Source of the DNA: Brooklawnia propionicigenes
GTDB taxonomy: Bacteria > Actinomycetota > Actinomycetes > Propionibacteriales > Propionibacteriaceae
Assembly (NCBI RefSeq): GCF_030297015.1
Contig: NZ_AP028056.1
Coordinates: forward strand, 1,622,939-1,686,938
DNA: 64,000 bases
Reading direction: 5' to 3'
Shown here: positions 18,508-27,150 of the stretch, piece after piece
Layout: the number at the start of each line of letters is the position of its first letter
Numbering within the stretch: position 1 is the stretch's first letter
The notes under the pieces: model-generated
Seen by the model: only the letters and a program-made list of their open reading frames with translations
What the model was told of the DNA's origin: nothing
Database searches by the model: none
Made by a program: the position numbers and the translations under genes

Positions 18508-19334
18508 ATGTTCAACCCCGCACCACACGTGCCAGACACCAGAACCGAGCAAATGATGCATCTGCACCGTTCCCGCGGACCTGCCGCGGCACTCGCACTC
18601 GCCGCATGTTCGCCGGCCGGCAGCGGCTCTTCACCGGCCTCCACCCCGACATCAACAGGATCGTGCCCGACGACTCCGCTGGATGTCGTCGTGAGCGTCG
18701 ACCAGTGGGGCGACATCGTCCAGGATCTCGGCGGCGACTGCGCAACCGTGCACATCGTCCTGGCAAGTTCCTCGGTCGATCCCCACGACTACGAGCCGAC
18801 CTCAGCCGATGCGGTCGTTTTCGACACCGCGCAGCTGGTCGTGGTCAACGGCGCCGACTACGACCTGTGGGCTTCCGATCTGGCCTCGAATGCCGCCTCT
18901 TCGCCCGCGGTGGTCGACGCCGGCAGGTCGTCGGCGCCGCCGAGGGCGCGAATCCGCGCCTGTGGTATTCGCCGCGGTATGTGAGCGATGTCGCCCAGGC
19001 CGTCACCGACGAGCTGTCGACGCTGTCGCCCGACGCTGGCGACTACTTCGCCGAGCAGCACACGGCCTGGACGCAGGACATGCAGGATTACCAGAATCTG
19101 ATCGCCACGCTGAAGGCCGGCGCCAACGGGCGGAACTACGCCGCAACCGAGAGCATCTTCGACTACATGGCCCAAGCGGTCGGCCTGACCGATGCCACAC
19201 CGGAGGGCTTTGCGCGGGCCGCTGCGAACGAATCCGATCCGACACCGACCGACATCGCTGCGTTCGAAACCGCAGTGACACAAGGTCAGATCGACGTGCT
19301 GATCTACAAGAACACGCAGACCGACCGAGAATGA
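18508..19334 (+). pseudogene. znuA: zinc/manganese ABC binding lipoprotein, frameshifted and truncated
   Basis: This was a cluster A-I metal-binding lipoprotein (ZnuA/AztC class). The first frame holds a short signal peptide with LALAAC lipobox and the metal His in SSVDPHDYEPTSAD, and ends its homology at GRSS, near base 18924. Homology resumes in another frame with VVGAAEGANPRLWYSP. A single missing G in GCCGGC-AGGTCGTC explains the shift. Further decay: the second ligand His of the usual NPHLWY is Arg, and the protein stops at IYKNTQTDRE, some 40 residues short of the family's C-terminus. ATG at 18553 is the likely original start. A sequencing error could explain the frameshift but not the truncation or the Arg. 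Confidence 0.75.
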
Positions 19335-19491
19335 GCCGGCCGCGGAGCACGCCTCTGAGGCCGGGCCGGCCGCCGAGCGCACAACGGAGGACGAGCCGGC
19401 CGTCGCGCTGGACGACGTCAGCGTCGTCCGCGACGACCGGCTCATCTGGTCACAGGGCACCTTCACGATTCCGGCCGGGACTCTCACCGCG

Positions 19492-20148
19492 GTGATCGGC
19501 CCGAACGGCTCGGGCAAGACCACTCTGTTGGAGGTGCTGCTGGGGCTGCTGCCGGTAGCGAGTGGCACGGTGCGGATCCTTGGGCAGCTGCCGGGTGAGA
19601 CCGACGCGATCGCCTACGTGCCTCAGGACTGCACCGCCGCCGCCGGCAGCGCCCTGTGCGCACGCGACATGGTCGCCCTGGGCCTGACCGGCACCAGCTG
19701 GGGGTTCCGCCGCACCACCGCTGCGCAGTGGAAGCGGATCGAGGAGACGATGCGCGCCGTCGATGCCTTCGACATGATCGACCATCGGCTCGCGACGTTG
19801 TCGGGCGGGCAGCGGCAGCGCGTCGCCATCGCTCAGGCGCTGGTCAGCGAGCCGAAACTGCTGCTGTTGGACGAGCCGCTGGCGAATCTCGACCTTCGCA
19901 ACCAGCGCGAGGTGATCTCGCTGCTCGACCGGCTCAACAGCACCCTCGGAGTCACCATCATCATGGTGGCCCACGACCTCAACCCTCTGCTTCGCGTGCT
20001 CGACGGAGCGGTGTACCTCCTGGACGGCCACGCGCACTACGACACGCTCAACGGCGTCGTCGACGATGCGCTGCTCACGCACCTGTACGGCACCCCTCTG
20101 CACGTCGTCCGCACCGTTCAAGGCGACCTGTTCGTCCGAGGAGAGTGA
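19492..20148 (+). CDS. znuC: zinc/manganese ABC transporter ATPase, 5' end damaged
   Basis: The ATP-binding subunit of the metal importer. Family similarity begins about base 19402 (VALDDVSVVRDD), but no ATG, GTG or TTG lies in that frame between the preceding gene's end and GTG 19492, which is inside the Walker A strand (IGPNGSGKTT). The rest is intact: Q-loop YVPQDC, signature LSGGQRQRVAIAQ, Walker B LLLLDEPLANLD, switch His in VAHDLNP. The ATG at 19331 overlaps the znuA stop (ATGA), the normal coupling arrangement, but it is in another frame, so a frameshift or deletion between 19331 and 19400 probably inactivated the original start. Translation from 19492 would lack the first beta strands. 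Confidence 0.7.
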   Translation: MIGPNGSGKTTLLEVLLGLLPVASGTVRILGQLPGETDAIAYVPQDCTAAAGSALCARDMVALGLTGTSWGFRRTTAAQWKRIEETMRAVDAFDMIDHRLATLSGGQRQRVAIAQALVSEPKLLLLDEPLANLDLRNQREVISLLDRLNSTLGVTIIMVAHDLNPLLRVLDGAVYLLDGHAHYDTLNGVVDDALLTHLYGTPLHVVRTVQGDLFVRGE

Positions 20149-20156
20149 ACACCATC

Positions 20157-21005
20157 ATGGAATCGATCTTCGTGTGCCTTGAGTTCCAGACCGACTGGTG
20201 GCAGGTGATGACATCGTCCTTCATGCGCAACGCCTTGATCGGAGGCACGCTCGTGGCGATCGCCGCCGGGGTGATCGGTTACTTCGTCGTCGTCCGTGGC
20301 ACTGCCTTCGCCGCGCATGCGCTGGCCCACATCGGCCTGCCGGGCGCCACCGGGGCCGTACTGCTCGGGCTGCCGGTCACGCTCGGGTTGGCAGTCTTCT
20401 GCGTCGGCGGCGCGATCGTGATCGGTGCACTCGGACGCCGCGCGGGGGATCGTGAAGTCGCGACGGGCACCGTGCTCGCTTTCGCCGTCGGCCTCGGCCT
20501 CTACTTCTCCTCGCAGGCCACCCGCAGCTCGTCCACGATGACCAACGTGCTGTTCGGCAACCTGCTGGCGATCTCGCCGCAGGAACTCATCGTGTTTGCG
20601 GCATTCCTCGTCGGAGTCGTTGCCGTCGTCTGTGCCGTCTTCCGACCGCTGCTGTTCGCCTCGGTGAACGAGCGGGTCGCGCGCTCCCGCAGGGTTCCGG
20701 TGCGGGCCCTTTCGGTGCTGTTCATGGTGCTGCTCGGTCTGGTCGTGACCATGTCGGTGCAGGTGGTGGGCACTCTGCTGCTGTTCGCGCTCGTCGTCAC
20801 CCCGGCGGCGACCGCCATCATGCTCACCCCGCGGCCCGGCCGGGCGATCGCGCTCGCTCTGGTGCTCAATCTGCTGTCGGTGTGGGCGGGGCTGGTCGTG
20901 GCCACCATGTTCAGCCTGCCGCCGAGCTTCTGCATCGTCACCATCGCCTGCACGATCTGGCTGGTGGTCCGCCTCACCGGACGCTCACGTCAGGTACAGC
21001 TCTAG
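20157..21005 (+). CDS. znuB: zinc/manganese ABC transporter permease
   Basis: A 282-residue membrane permease of the ABC-3 (ZnuB/MntB) family with eight or nine hydrophobic helices, including GTLVAIAAGVIGYFVVVRG, HALAHIGLPGATGAVLLG and VVGTLLLFALVVTPAATA, which are family signatures. The frame is intact, unlike its two upstream partners. GTG at 20145 overlaps the znuC stop (GTGA), and ATG at 20157 follows the GAGGAG site by 12 bases; either could be the start. As the binding protein is broken, this permease may be idle unless another receptor serves it. Confidence 0.87.
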   Translation: MESIFVCLEFQTDWWQVMTSSFMRNALIGGTLVAIAAGVIGYFVVVRGTAFAAHALAHIGLPGATGAVLLGLPVTLGLAVFCVGGAIVIGALGRRAGDREVATGTVLAFAVGLGLYFSSQATRSSSTMTNVLFGNLLAISPQELIVFAAFLVGVVAVVCAVFRPLLFASVNERVARSRRVPVRALSVLFMVLLGLVVTMSVQVVGTLLLFALVVTPAATAIMLTPRPGRAIALALVLNLLSVWAGLVVATMFSLPPSFCIVTIACTIWLVVRLTGRSRQVQL

Positions 21006-21103
21006 CCGCTCACCGGCCCGGCGCCAGGCGCGGTGCCGACGCTGCGAGTGGCCTCTGTGGCCTCTGCGATCAGCGGGGCGCGAGGAACGTACCCCGGCAA
21101 GGC

Positions 21104-21865
21104 TCAGCCGACCAGATACTCCAGCACACCGCGTGCCTCGATCATCGCCGGCCCGTACCAGAACAGGGCCCGTCCCGGCACCGGCACCGTGCGTGTTCCC
21201 GCAGGAAACGCCTCGGGCCCGTCGTCCGGGCCGAACGGATAGGGCTCGTCGGGCAGCAGCACCGCATCCACGCCACCTCCGGCAGCGAGGATGTCCGCCA
21301 CCTCGGCGTGCGGATAGCGTCCCGCGCCGTCGGCTGCGGCGTTCGCCCAGCCCAGCCGCTGCACGAGATCGTCCGCATAGGTCTGGCGACCCACCCAGAT
21401 CCACGGATCACGCCAGATCGGCACCGCGACGCGCAGCCCCGGACGAGCCGCCGGCGCGTCCCAAACTTCGCGTGCCCGCGCAAGCCAGGCCGGCTGCTCG
21501 GCCAGCCCGAGAGCATCCCCGAAGAGCCGTCCCAGACTGCTGAACGCCTCGTCCACGCTGTCGATCTTCGTGACCCAGACCTCGGTCCCCGATGCTCGCA
21601 ACCGCTCGACATCGAGCTTGCGGTTCTCCTCCTCGTTGGCGATCACCAGATCGGGCGCCAGCGCCCGGATCCTCGCAAGATCGGGATTCTTCGTCCCGCG
21701 GACCCGTTCAACCGCCAGATCGGCGGGATGGGTGCACCAGTCGGTGGCCCCCACCAGCACACCGGGCACGGTCGCGGCGATCGCTTCGGTGAGCGACGGC
21801 ACCAGGCTGACCACACGGCGCGGCGATCGCGGCAGCTCCACCGGGGCGCCCAGGTCGTCGAGCAT
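21104..21865 (-). CDS. helical-backbone metal receptor (BtuF-like), no signal peptide
   Basis: A 253-residue protein with the fold of cobalamin/siderophore-binding proteins (cluster A-II): RVVSLVPSLTEAIAAT at the N-terminus, IRALAPDLVIANEEENRKLD in the middle and two lobes joined by a long helix. It starts at residue 1 with the domain itself (MLDDLGAPVELPRSPRRVVS), so it has no signal peptide or lipobox and should stay in the cytosol. No permease or ATPase of this class is nearby. The gene at 21876-22358 precedes it by 10 bases and is likely cotranscribed. Such signal-less relatives are known in actinobacteria without a described role. Confidence 0.75.
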   Translation of the reverse strand: MLDDLGAPVELPRSPRRVVSLVPSLTEAIAATVPGVLVGATDWCTHPADLAVERVRGTKNPDLARIRALAPDLVIANEEENRKLDVERLRASGTEVWVTKIDSVDEAFSSLGRLFGDALGLAEQPAWLARAREVWDAPAARPGLRVAVPIWRDPWIWVGRQTYADDLVQRLGWANAAADGAGRYPHAEVADILAAGGGVDAVLLPDEPYPFGPDDGPEAFPAGTRTVPVPGRALFWYGPAMIEARGVLEYLVG

Positions 21866-21875
21866 CGTGCTCAGG

Positions 21876-22358
21876 TCACTTGGCGGGTCGTTTGGGGAGC
21901 AGGTCGGGACGCTGGCTCGCCAGCAGCCGCTGAGTCCACCAGCCTTCGAGTACCTCGGGGGTGATGCCCAGCCAGTCGATCATCTTGGTGAACGACTTGC
22001 TGGTGAGGAACGCTCCCGAGATCTCCTCGACCCGGTCACCGAGCTTGAGCACCGCAACCGAGTAGCTGTAGCCCCATTGTTTGCGGTTGTAGACGGCGAC
22101 TTTCTTGAGCCCGGTCACGTCGATCTTGCGGACGCCGATCCGCAGCAGGTCTGCCTGTCCGCGCACGAATCCGCTCACCGGCTGCACGAGGACGAAGAAT
22201 CCGGGCACCGCCCAGACCAGCGCGGGCCAGCCGTCGCCGCGCGACAGCCAGGCAAGCGAGAGCAGCACCAGCGCACCCAAGACCATGCCGAGCGAAATCA
22301 CCGGGGATGGCAGTAGTAGGAGCTTCGGTCGTGGTGCGCGATCACGCTTCCTTGCCAT
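21876..22358 (-). CDS. membrane protein of unknown function
   Basis: A 160-residue protein: basic N-terminus (MARKRDRAPRPK), two hydrophobic helices (about 16-38 and 45-63), then a soluble domain of some 95 residues with a PH-like run of strands (KIDVTGLKKVAVYNRKQWGY) and a C-terminal helix with several Trp residues. I recognise no family. It lies 10 bases upstream of the BtuF-like gene on the same strand. Confidence 0.7.
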   Translation of the reverse strand: MARKRDRAPRPKLLLLPSPVISLGMVLGALVLLSLAWLSRGDGWPALVWAVPGFFVLVQPVSGFVRGQADLLRIGVRKIDVTGLKKVAVYNRKQWGYSYSVAVLKLGDRVEEISGAFLTSKSFTKMIDWLGITPEVLEGWWTQRLLASQRPDLLPKRPAK

Positions 22359-22493
22359 CGGATCTCATGCCTTCCCGTCGTCAGCCATCACCGGCTGATG
22401 GCCCTGCTGTCTCAGATCGTAGGCGTTCATCGGAATGCCCCGGGCACAGGTACCGCCCTGCGGCGCTGTTGCGGCACGCGGGGCGGGGCACCG

Positions 22494-23333
22494 TCAGGAG
22501 CGCTGCAGCACCTCGGCGCGGCATGCTGCCAGAAGTGGCTGGGGATCGGCCTCTCGTCCGGTCATCAGCCGGATCTGGTCGATCGCCTGGCCCACCAGCA
22601 GATCCAGTCCGTCCAGCGAGGTCACTGCGGCGGCCCGCGCCGCCCGGTCGAAGGCGGACGGGTAGTTGTTGTAGACCACTTCGAACACCGTGCGCGCCTG
22701 GGCGACCAGGGCCGCTGCCACGTCATCGGCCAACTCGACCGGCACCGTCGAGATCAGCAGATCCGCGCGCGGCCCCCAGCTTTCGGGCAGCTGTGCGGCC
22801 TGCCCGTAGGGCTGCACCTCGAAGGTGATGCCCGCCAGCGCCGCGACATCGTCCAAGCTCGCGTGCGCCCGTTCGGCGCTTCGGGCGCAGACCACGATCT
22901 CACCGACGCCGAGCTTGCCGAGCGCCCAGAATGCGCTGCGTGCGGTCGCGCCGTTTCCGATCACCACTGCCGTGGCGGCCGACTGGACGCCGGCCCGGCC
23001 CAGGGCGGCGACCAGTCCTGTGACATCGGTGTTGTAGACGCGGTTCGGGGCGCCGTCGCGTCCGAAGATGATGGTGTTGCCCGATTGCAGCGCTTCCGCG
23101 ATCGGATCGGCGACCCCGTACGACAGCAGCGCCTTCTTGTTGGGCGCGGTCACCGACAGCCCTACCCATTCGGGTCCGAGCGCAGCGATGAAATCGCCGA
23201 GCGTGTCTGGCGTCACCTCGAACGCGTCGTAGCTGAACTGGTCGGCGATGCCCAGGCAGGCATAGGCGGTGCGGTGCAGCAACGGCGACAGCGAATGTGC
23301 GATCGGGCTGCCGATCACGGCGCATCGGCGCAT
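22494..23333 (-). CDS. aroE: shikimate dehydrogenase
   Basis: AroE reduces 3-dehydroshikimate to shikimate with NADPH on the way to aromatic amino acids. The protein is 279 residues from ATG 23333 (MRRCAVIGSPIAHSLSP), which has a GAGGAG site 7 bases upstream; the open frame reaches 23456 but overlaps divergent menB. Substrate-binding motifs are SPIAHSLSP, the catalytic Lys in VTAPNKKALL, and NTDVTG; the NADP loop is VIGNGATARSAFWAL. The substitutions at VTxPxK and NTDxxG are mild. It is divergent from menB with only 43 bases between. Confidence 0.9.
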   Translation of the reverse strand: MRRCAVIGSPIAHSLSPLLHRTAYACLGIADQFSYDAFEVTPDTLGDFIAALGPEWVGLSVTAPNKKALLSYGVADPIAEALQSGNTIIFGRDGAPNRVYNTDVTGLVAALGRAGVQSAATAVVIGNGATARSAFWALGKLGVGEIVVCARSAERAHASLDDVAALAGITFEVQPYGQAAQLPESWGPRADLLISTVPVELADDVAAALVAQARTVFEVVYNNYPSAFDRAARAAAVTSLDGLDLLVGQAIDQIRLMTGREADPQPLLAACRAEVLQRS

Positions 23334-23376
23334 CGGTGACTCCTCGTCCCAGATGAATTGCGGATAGGTTGACTCT

Positions 23377-24288
23377 ATGAGCAGCGAATCGGTCGTCAAC
23401 CCGTTCCGTCCTGAGTTGTGGGACGAGGTGGCCGGCTTCGAGTTCACCGATATCACCTACCACCGGGCCAAGGACGTGCCGGCGGTGCGGATCGCTTTCG
23501 ACCGCCCGGAGGTGCGCAACGCCTTCCGCCCGCACACGGTGGACGAGTTGTTGCTCGCCTTCGAGCATGCCCGCCAGTCGGCAGATGTCGGCTGCGTGCT
23601 GCTGACCGGCAACGGCCCGAGCCCCAAGGACGGCGGCTGGGCGTTCTGCAGCGGCGGCGACCAGCGGATCCGGGGCAAGGCCGGATACCAGTACGCGTCC
23701 GGCACCGATGCGAGCACCATCGATCGCGCCCGGGCGGGGCGGCTGCACATCCTCGAGGTGCAGCGGCTCATCCGGTTCATGCCGAAACCGGTGATCGCGC
23801 TGGTCAGCGGCTGGGCGGCCGGTGGCGGTCACAGCCTGCACGTGGTCTGCGATCTGTCGTTGGCCTCCGAAGAGTTCGCGAAGTTCAAGCAGACCGATGC
23901 CGATGTCGCCTCGTTCGACGGCGGCTACGGTTCGGCCTATCTGGCTCGGCAGGTGGGTCAGAAGTTCGCCCGCGAGATCTTCTTCCTGGCCGATACCTAC
24001 TCCGCGGCCGACGCCTACCGGATGGGCATGGTCAACAAGGTCGTCCCGCACGCGCAACTCGAGGACGAGGGGCTGGCCTGGGCGGCGAAGATCTGCGGCA
24101 AGTCGCCGACTGCCCAGCGGATGCTGAAGTACGCCTTCAATCTCGCCGATGACGGGTTGATGGGCCAGCAGCTGTTCGCCGGTGAGGCGACCCGGCTCGC
24201 GTACATGAGCGATGAGGCGGTGGAGGGCCGTGACTCGTTCCTGAACAAGCGCCCGCCCGATTGGTCCGACTACCCCTATTACTACTGA
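23377..24288 (+). CDS. menB: 1,4-dihydroxy-2-naphthoyl-CoA synthase
   Basis: MenB closes the second ring in menaquinone synthesis. The 303-residue crotonase-fold protein has the oxyanion-hole segments FCSGGDQRIRG (about 88-98) and GWAAGGGHSLHVVCDLS (about 145-161), the active-site Asp/Tyr segment SFDGGYGSAYLARQVGQ, and the C-terminal PPDWSDYPYYY shared by MenB enzymes of actinobacteria. No other men gene is in the window. Confidence 0.95.
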   Translation: MSSESVVNPFRPELWDEVAGFEFTDITYHRAKDVPAVRIAFDRPEVRNAFRPHTVDELLLAFEHARQSADVGCVLLTGNGPSPKDGGWAFCSGGDQRIRGKAGYQYASGTDASTIDRARAGRLHILEVQRLIRFMPKPVIALVSGWAAGGGHSLHVVCDLSLASEEFAKFKQTDADVASFDGGYGSAYLARQVGQKFAREIFFLADTYSAADAYRMGMVNKVVPHAQLEDEGLAWAAKICGKSPTAQRMLKYAFNLADDGLMGQQLFAGEATRLAYMSDEAVEGRDSFLNKRPPDWSDYPYYY

Positions 24289-24523
24289 GCGCCAGCGCGG
24301 GCCTTCAGACGTGGAGCGCGAGAAGCCCAAGCTACTGGTCAGAGTTGGGTCGGGTTATCCGCAGGCCAGACAACCCAACCCAAGATCGGCGAACCAGGTC
24401 CGACCCGGGTGTTCAGGTGGTGGCCAGGAGTTGTATTGTGGCGCGAGCCCGTTCGATGCCAGCCACTGTCTGGCAGCGTGACTCGATGAAAGGGTGCACT
24501 AAGCGTGATGGCAGAATGGACCC

Positions 24524-25951
24524 ATGGCTGAGCTGCACGATGGTGTCACCCTCGAAGGTGACATCGCCCGTCGCGCCTCCCGCATCCTAGAAGTCGCCCA
24601 GAACTTCGCCGACCAGGTGCGCCGCGAGGCGGACGAGTACGCGGTGAAGAAGAAACAGGACGCCGACGACGCCAATGTCGACATCGAGCGCATGCACGCC
24701 GATGTCGCCCGGCAACATCAGCTCGCCGTCGACCTCAAGGAAGAAGCCCAACGCATCCAGATCCAGGCCCGCATCGACGCCGATGCCCGCATGGACGAAG
24801 CACTGGTGCAAGCCAACCAGATCACCGCAACCGCCGAGCAGCAGGCGAACACCGCGCTGGCCGAGGCTCTCGCCGAGGCCGATCAGATCACCGCGGCAGC
24901 TCGCGACAAGGCGGATCATCTCATCGCCCGCACCGAGGCCGACGCCGCGCAGGTGCGACAGCAGGCGGACAACGAGCTCGCGGCTGCCCGGGCGACGATC
25001 GCTGCCCAGGCAAAGGAGTCGGGCGATCAGATCGCCGCCGACAAGGCCGAGGCCGAGCAGAACTGCCGCATCATGGTCGAGCAGGCTCAGGCGCAGGCCA
25101 CCCGCATTCTGGACGAAGCCAACCAGGCCGCCGAGCAGACAACCCGCGAGGCCGCCGAGCAGCTCGCGCAAGCCCAAGCGGAGGCCGCGTCCATCATCGA
25201 GACCAGCCAGGCGAACGCCGACCAGCAGCGTGCCGATGCCCAGGCCCAATACGAACGCATCACGAACGAGGCGCAACAGCAGCTGGACTGGACGAAACAG
25301 ACGATCAGCGAGCTGCTCGCCGGCGCGAAGGCGGAGGCTGAGCAGACCGGCGAGCAGGCGGTGGCCGAGGCCGCCGCGCATCGCAAGCAGGTACACCAGA
25401 AGTTGCAGCTACTCATCGCGCGCCAGGCCCACAGTTCGCGAACCATGATCCGCGACGCCGAAGCCCGCAGCACGGAGCTGAACTCCCAGGCCGAAGCCAC
25501 CCTCCGCGCGGCCCAGGCCGATGCGGCGCGTACCCTGCACGATGCCGAGCTGGCCGCCAGGGACCGCCTCGAATCGGCCACCCGCGAGGCCGAGGGCGTG
25601 CTCGCCCGCGCGTCCGCCCAGAAGGCCGAGGCCGACGATTCAGCCAGGCGGATCCGCGAACGTGTCAACGCCGACCTGACCAAGTTGCGCCAGGACACCT
25701 TCGAACAGACCAGCCTGACCCGTGCCGAGGCAGTTCAGCTGCTGCGCGAGGCCCGCAACGATGCCGACCGAGTGCGCCGCGAAGCCGATGAGATGTTGTG
25801 GAAGGCTCGTGCCGAGGTCTCCCGCCTGGCTGCCCGCCGCGACAACATCGCCAGTGAACTTGGCCATCTGTCGGGGGTCATCGAGGCACTCGCCGTCCCC
25901 GTGCCAACCGTCCAAGACAACGACACTGACAATCCTGACAACGCCGAATAG
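24524..25951 (+). CDS. long Ala/Glu/Gln-rich coiled-coil protein
   Basis: A 475-residue protein that is almost wholly predicted coiled coil: from about residue 15 to 440 it is a run of Ala, Glu, Gln, Asp and Arg with heptad-type spacing and no domain otherwise. The N-terminus (LHDGVTLEGDIARRASRIL) and C-terminus (RLAARRDNIASELGHLSGVIEAL) are less repetitive. It resembles the rod-forming Scy/FilP polar proteins of actinobacteria in composition, and the next gene, 15 bases downstream, encodes a DivIVA-like protein with the same RRD-x-I-x3-L C-terminal motif. A role in cell shape or polar growth is inferred from this alone. Confidence 0.75.
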   Translation: MAELHDGVTLEGDIARRASRILEVAQNFADQVRREADEYAVKKKQDADDANVDIERMHADVARQHQLAVDLKEEAQRIQIQARIDADARMDEALVQANQITATAEQQANTALAEALAEADQITAAARDKADHLIARTEADAAQVRQQADNELAAARATIAAQAKESGDQIAADKAEAEQNCRIMVEQAQAQATRILDEANQAAEQTTREAAEQLAQAQAEAASIIETSQANADQQRADAQAQYERITNEAQQQLDWTKQTISELLAGAKAEAEQTGEQAVAEAAAHRKQVHQKLQLLIARQAHSSRTMIRDAEARSTELNSQAEATLRAAQADAARTLHDAELAARDRLESATREAEGVLARASAQKAEADDSARRIRERVNADLTKLRQDTFEQTSLTRAEAVQLLREARNDADRVRREADEMLWKARAEVSRLAARRDNIASELGHLSGVIEALAVPVPTVQDNDTDNPDNAE

Positions 25952-25966
25952 CCAAGGAGAGCAATT

Positions 25967-27025
25967 ATGACGCAGGCATCTTTCCGCCTCGTCCGCAAGG
26001 GTTATGAACCCAGTGAAGTAGATCAGCGGGTTGCCCAGCTGAGTGCGAGCATTCAGCAGTTGCAGTCCGATCTCGCCCGCGCACACGACGACAACGCCGT
26101 CCAGGCGGTCGAGAACACCAAACTTCGTCAGGCGAACAGCGATCTGGCCGGCCGCATCGAGATGCTCGAGCAGGCCGTCCAGGAGGTCCGCGACGAGCGT
26201 GACAACGGCGTGCCGCCGACCTTCGCCAACCTGGGTGGCCGTATTGGCCAGATGCTGACGCTCGCTCAGGAGGAGGCCGACGAGTTGCGCAGCACGGCGC
26301 AGGCCGAAGCCGAGAAGCTGACAGCCGATACGAAGCAGCAGGCAGCCGATGCGCTGGCGGCCGCTCAGCAGGAGGCCGGGGAACTGCGTTCCCGTGCGGA
26401 GGCCGACGCGGCCCGCACCATTGAGGACGCCAAGCAGCAGGCCGACCACCTACGCGAGTCGGCCGACGGTGAGGCGACCGCGCGGCTGGAAGAGGCAGAG
26501 GCCGTCTACGAGGCGCAGCGCGCTCAAGCCGCCGCTGCGGCCGCCGACTTCGAGCAGACGCTCGCCGAGCGTCGCGCCGAGGCCATGAACGAATTGAACT
26601 CGGCCCTGGAGAAGAAGACCACCGAGGTCGAGTTCGCCACCGACAAGCTGAACCAGGCCCGTGCCGAGGCCGCGCGGGTGACCAGTGATGCCCGCGAGCA
26701 GGCCGAGCAGATCGTCCGCGATGCGCAGAACCAGGCCAACACGCTGTTGACCGAGGCCAAGCAGCGTGCGGAGGGCATCCGGCAGAACTCCGAACGTGAG
26801 TTGGCGGCCGCCACCGCACGCCGCGATTCGATCACTGCCCAGCTGTCGAACGTACGGCAGATGCTGGGTACCCTCGGCGGACCACAGCAGGCATTCATCG
26901 ACCCGACCAACCCGCGCACCGCGCAGGATTGGGCAGCCAAGCAGGAGGCGGCCGAGCAGGCCGCGGCCGCCAAGCCAGAAGAAGCGGACGCCGCGCAGGA
27001 AACCGTCGAAGCAGCCGCTGAGTAG
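25967..27025 (+). CDS. DivIVA-like coiled-coil protein
   Basis: A 352-residue protein. The N-terminus FRLVRKGYEPSEVDQRVAQL (about 5-24) matches the membrane-binding/curvature-sensing start of the DivIVA family, whose members contain GYxxxEVD. Residues 25-310 are coiled coil; a motif ATARRDSITAQLSNVRQML follows, then an acidic Ala/Glu tail (AKPEEADAAQETVEAAAE). It is 15 bases behind the first coiled-coil gene with an AGGAGA site, so both come from one message and are likely partners. Compared with Wag31/DivIVA proper it lacks the Pro-rich linker, so it is better seen as a second-line polar scaffold than as the essential DivIVA. Confidence 0.8.
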   Translation: MTQASFRLVRKGYEPSEVDQRVAQLSASIQQLQSDLARAHDDNAVQAVENTKLRQANSDLAGRIEMLEQAVQEVRDERDNGVPPTFANLGGRIGQMLTLAQEEADELRSTAQAEAEKLTADTKQQAADALAAAQQEAGELRSRAEADAARTIEDAKQQADHLRESADGEATARLEEAEAVYEAQRAQAAAAAADFEQTLAERRAEAMNELNSALEKKTTEVEFATDKLNQARAEAARVTSDAREQAEQIVRDAQNQANTLLTEAKQRAEGIRQNSERELAAATARRDSITAQLSNVRQMLGTLGGPQQAFIDPTNPRTAQDWAAKQEAAEQAAAAKPEEADAAQETVEAAAE

Positions 27026-27039
27026 GGAGTTCGTCACAA

Positions 27040-27076
27040 AGATCGCGCCGGCCGGACGACCCGGTCGGCGCGATCT
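27040..27076. terminator. terminator after the coiled-coil operon
   Basis: AGATCGCGCCGGCCGG (27040-27055) pairs with CCGGTCGGCGCGATCT (27061-27076) around a 5-base loop with one mismatch. It may also serve the convergent upp gene. Confidence 0.75.
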
Positions 27077-27150
27077 GTGTCTATACCAGCAATTTCAGCA
27101 TGGGCCGGGGCGGACGGCGCTGGTCGTCCCGGACCCAAGACCTGGGTTGG

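Noticed and set aside
22900-24330. 476-residue minus-strand ORF over menB and aroE
   Set aside because: Antisense to menB and out of frame with aroE; no domain recognised.
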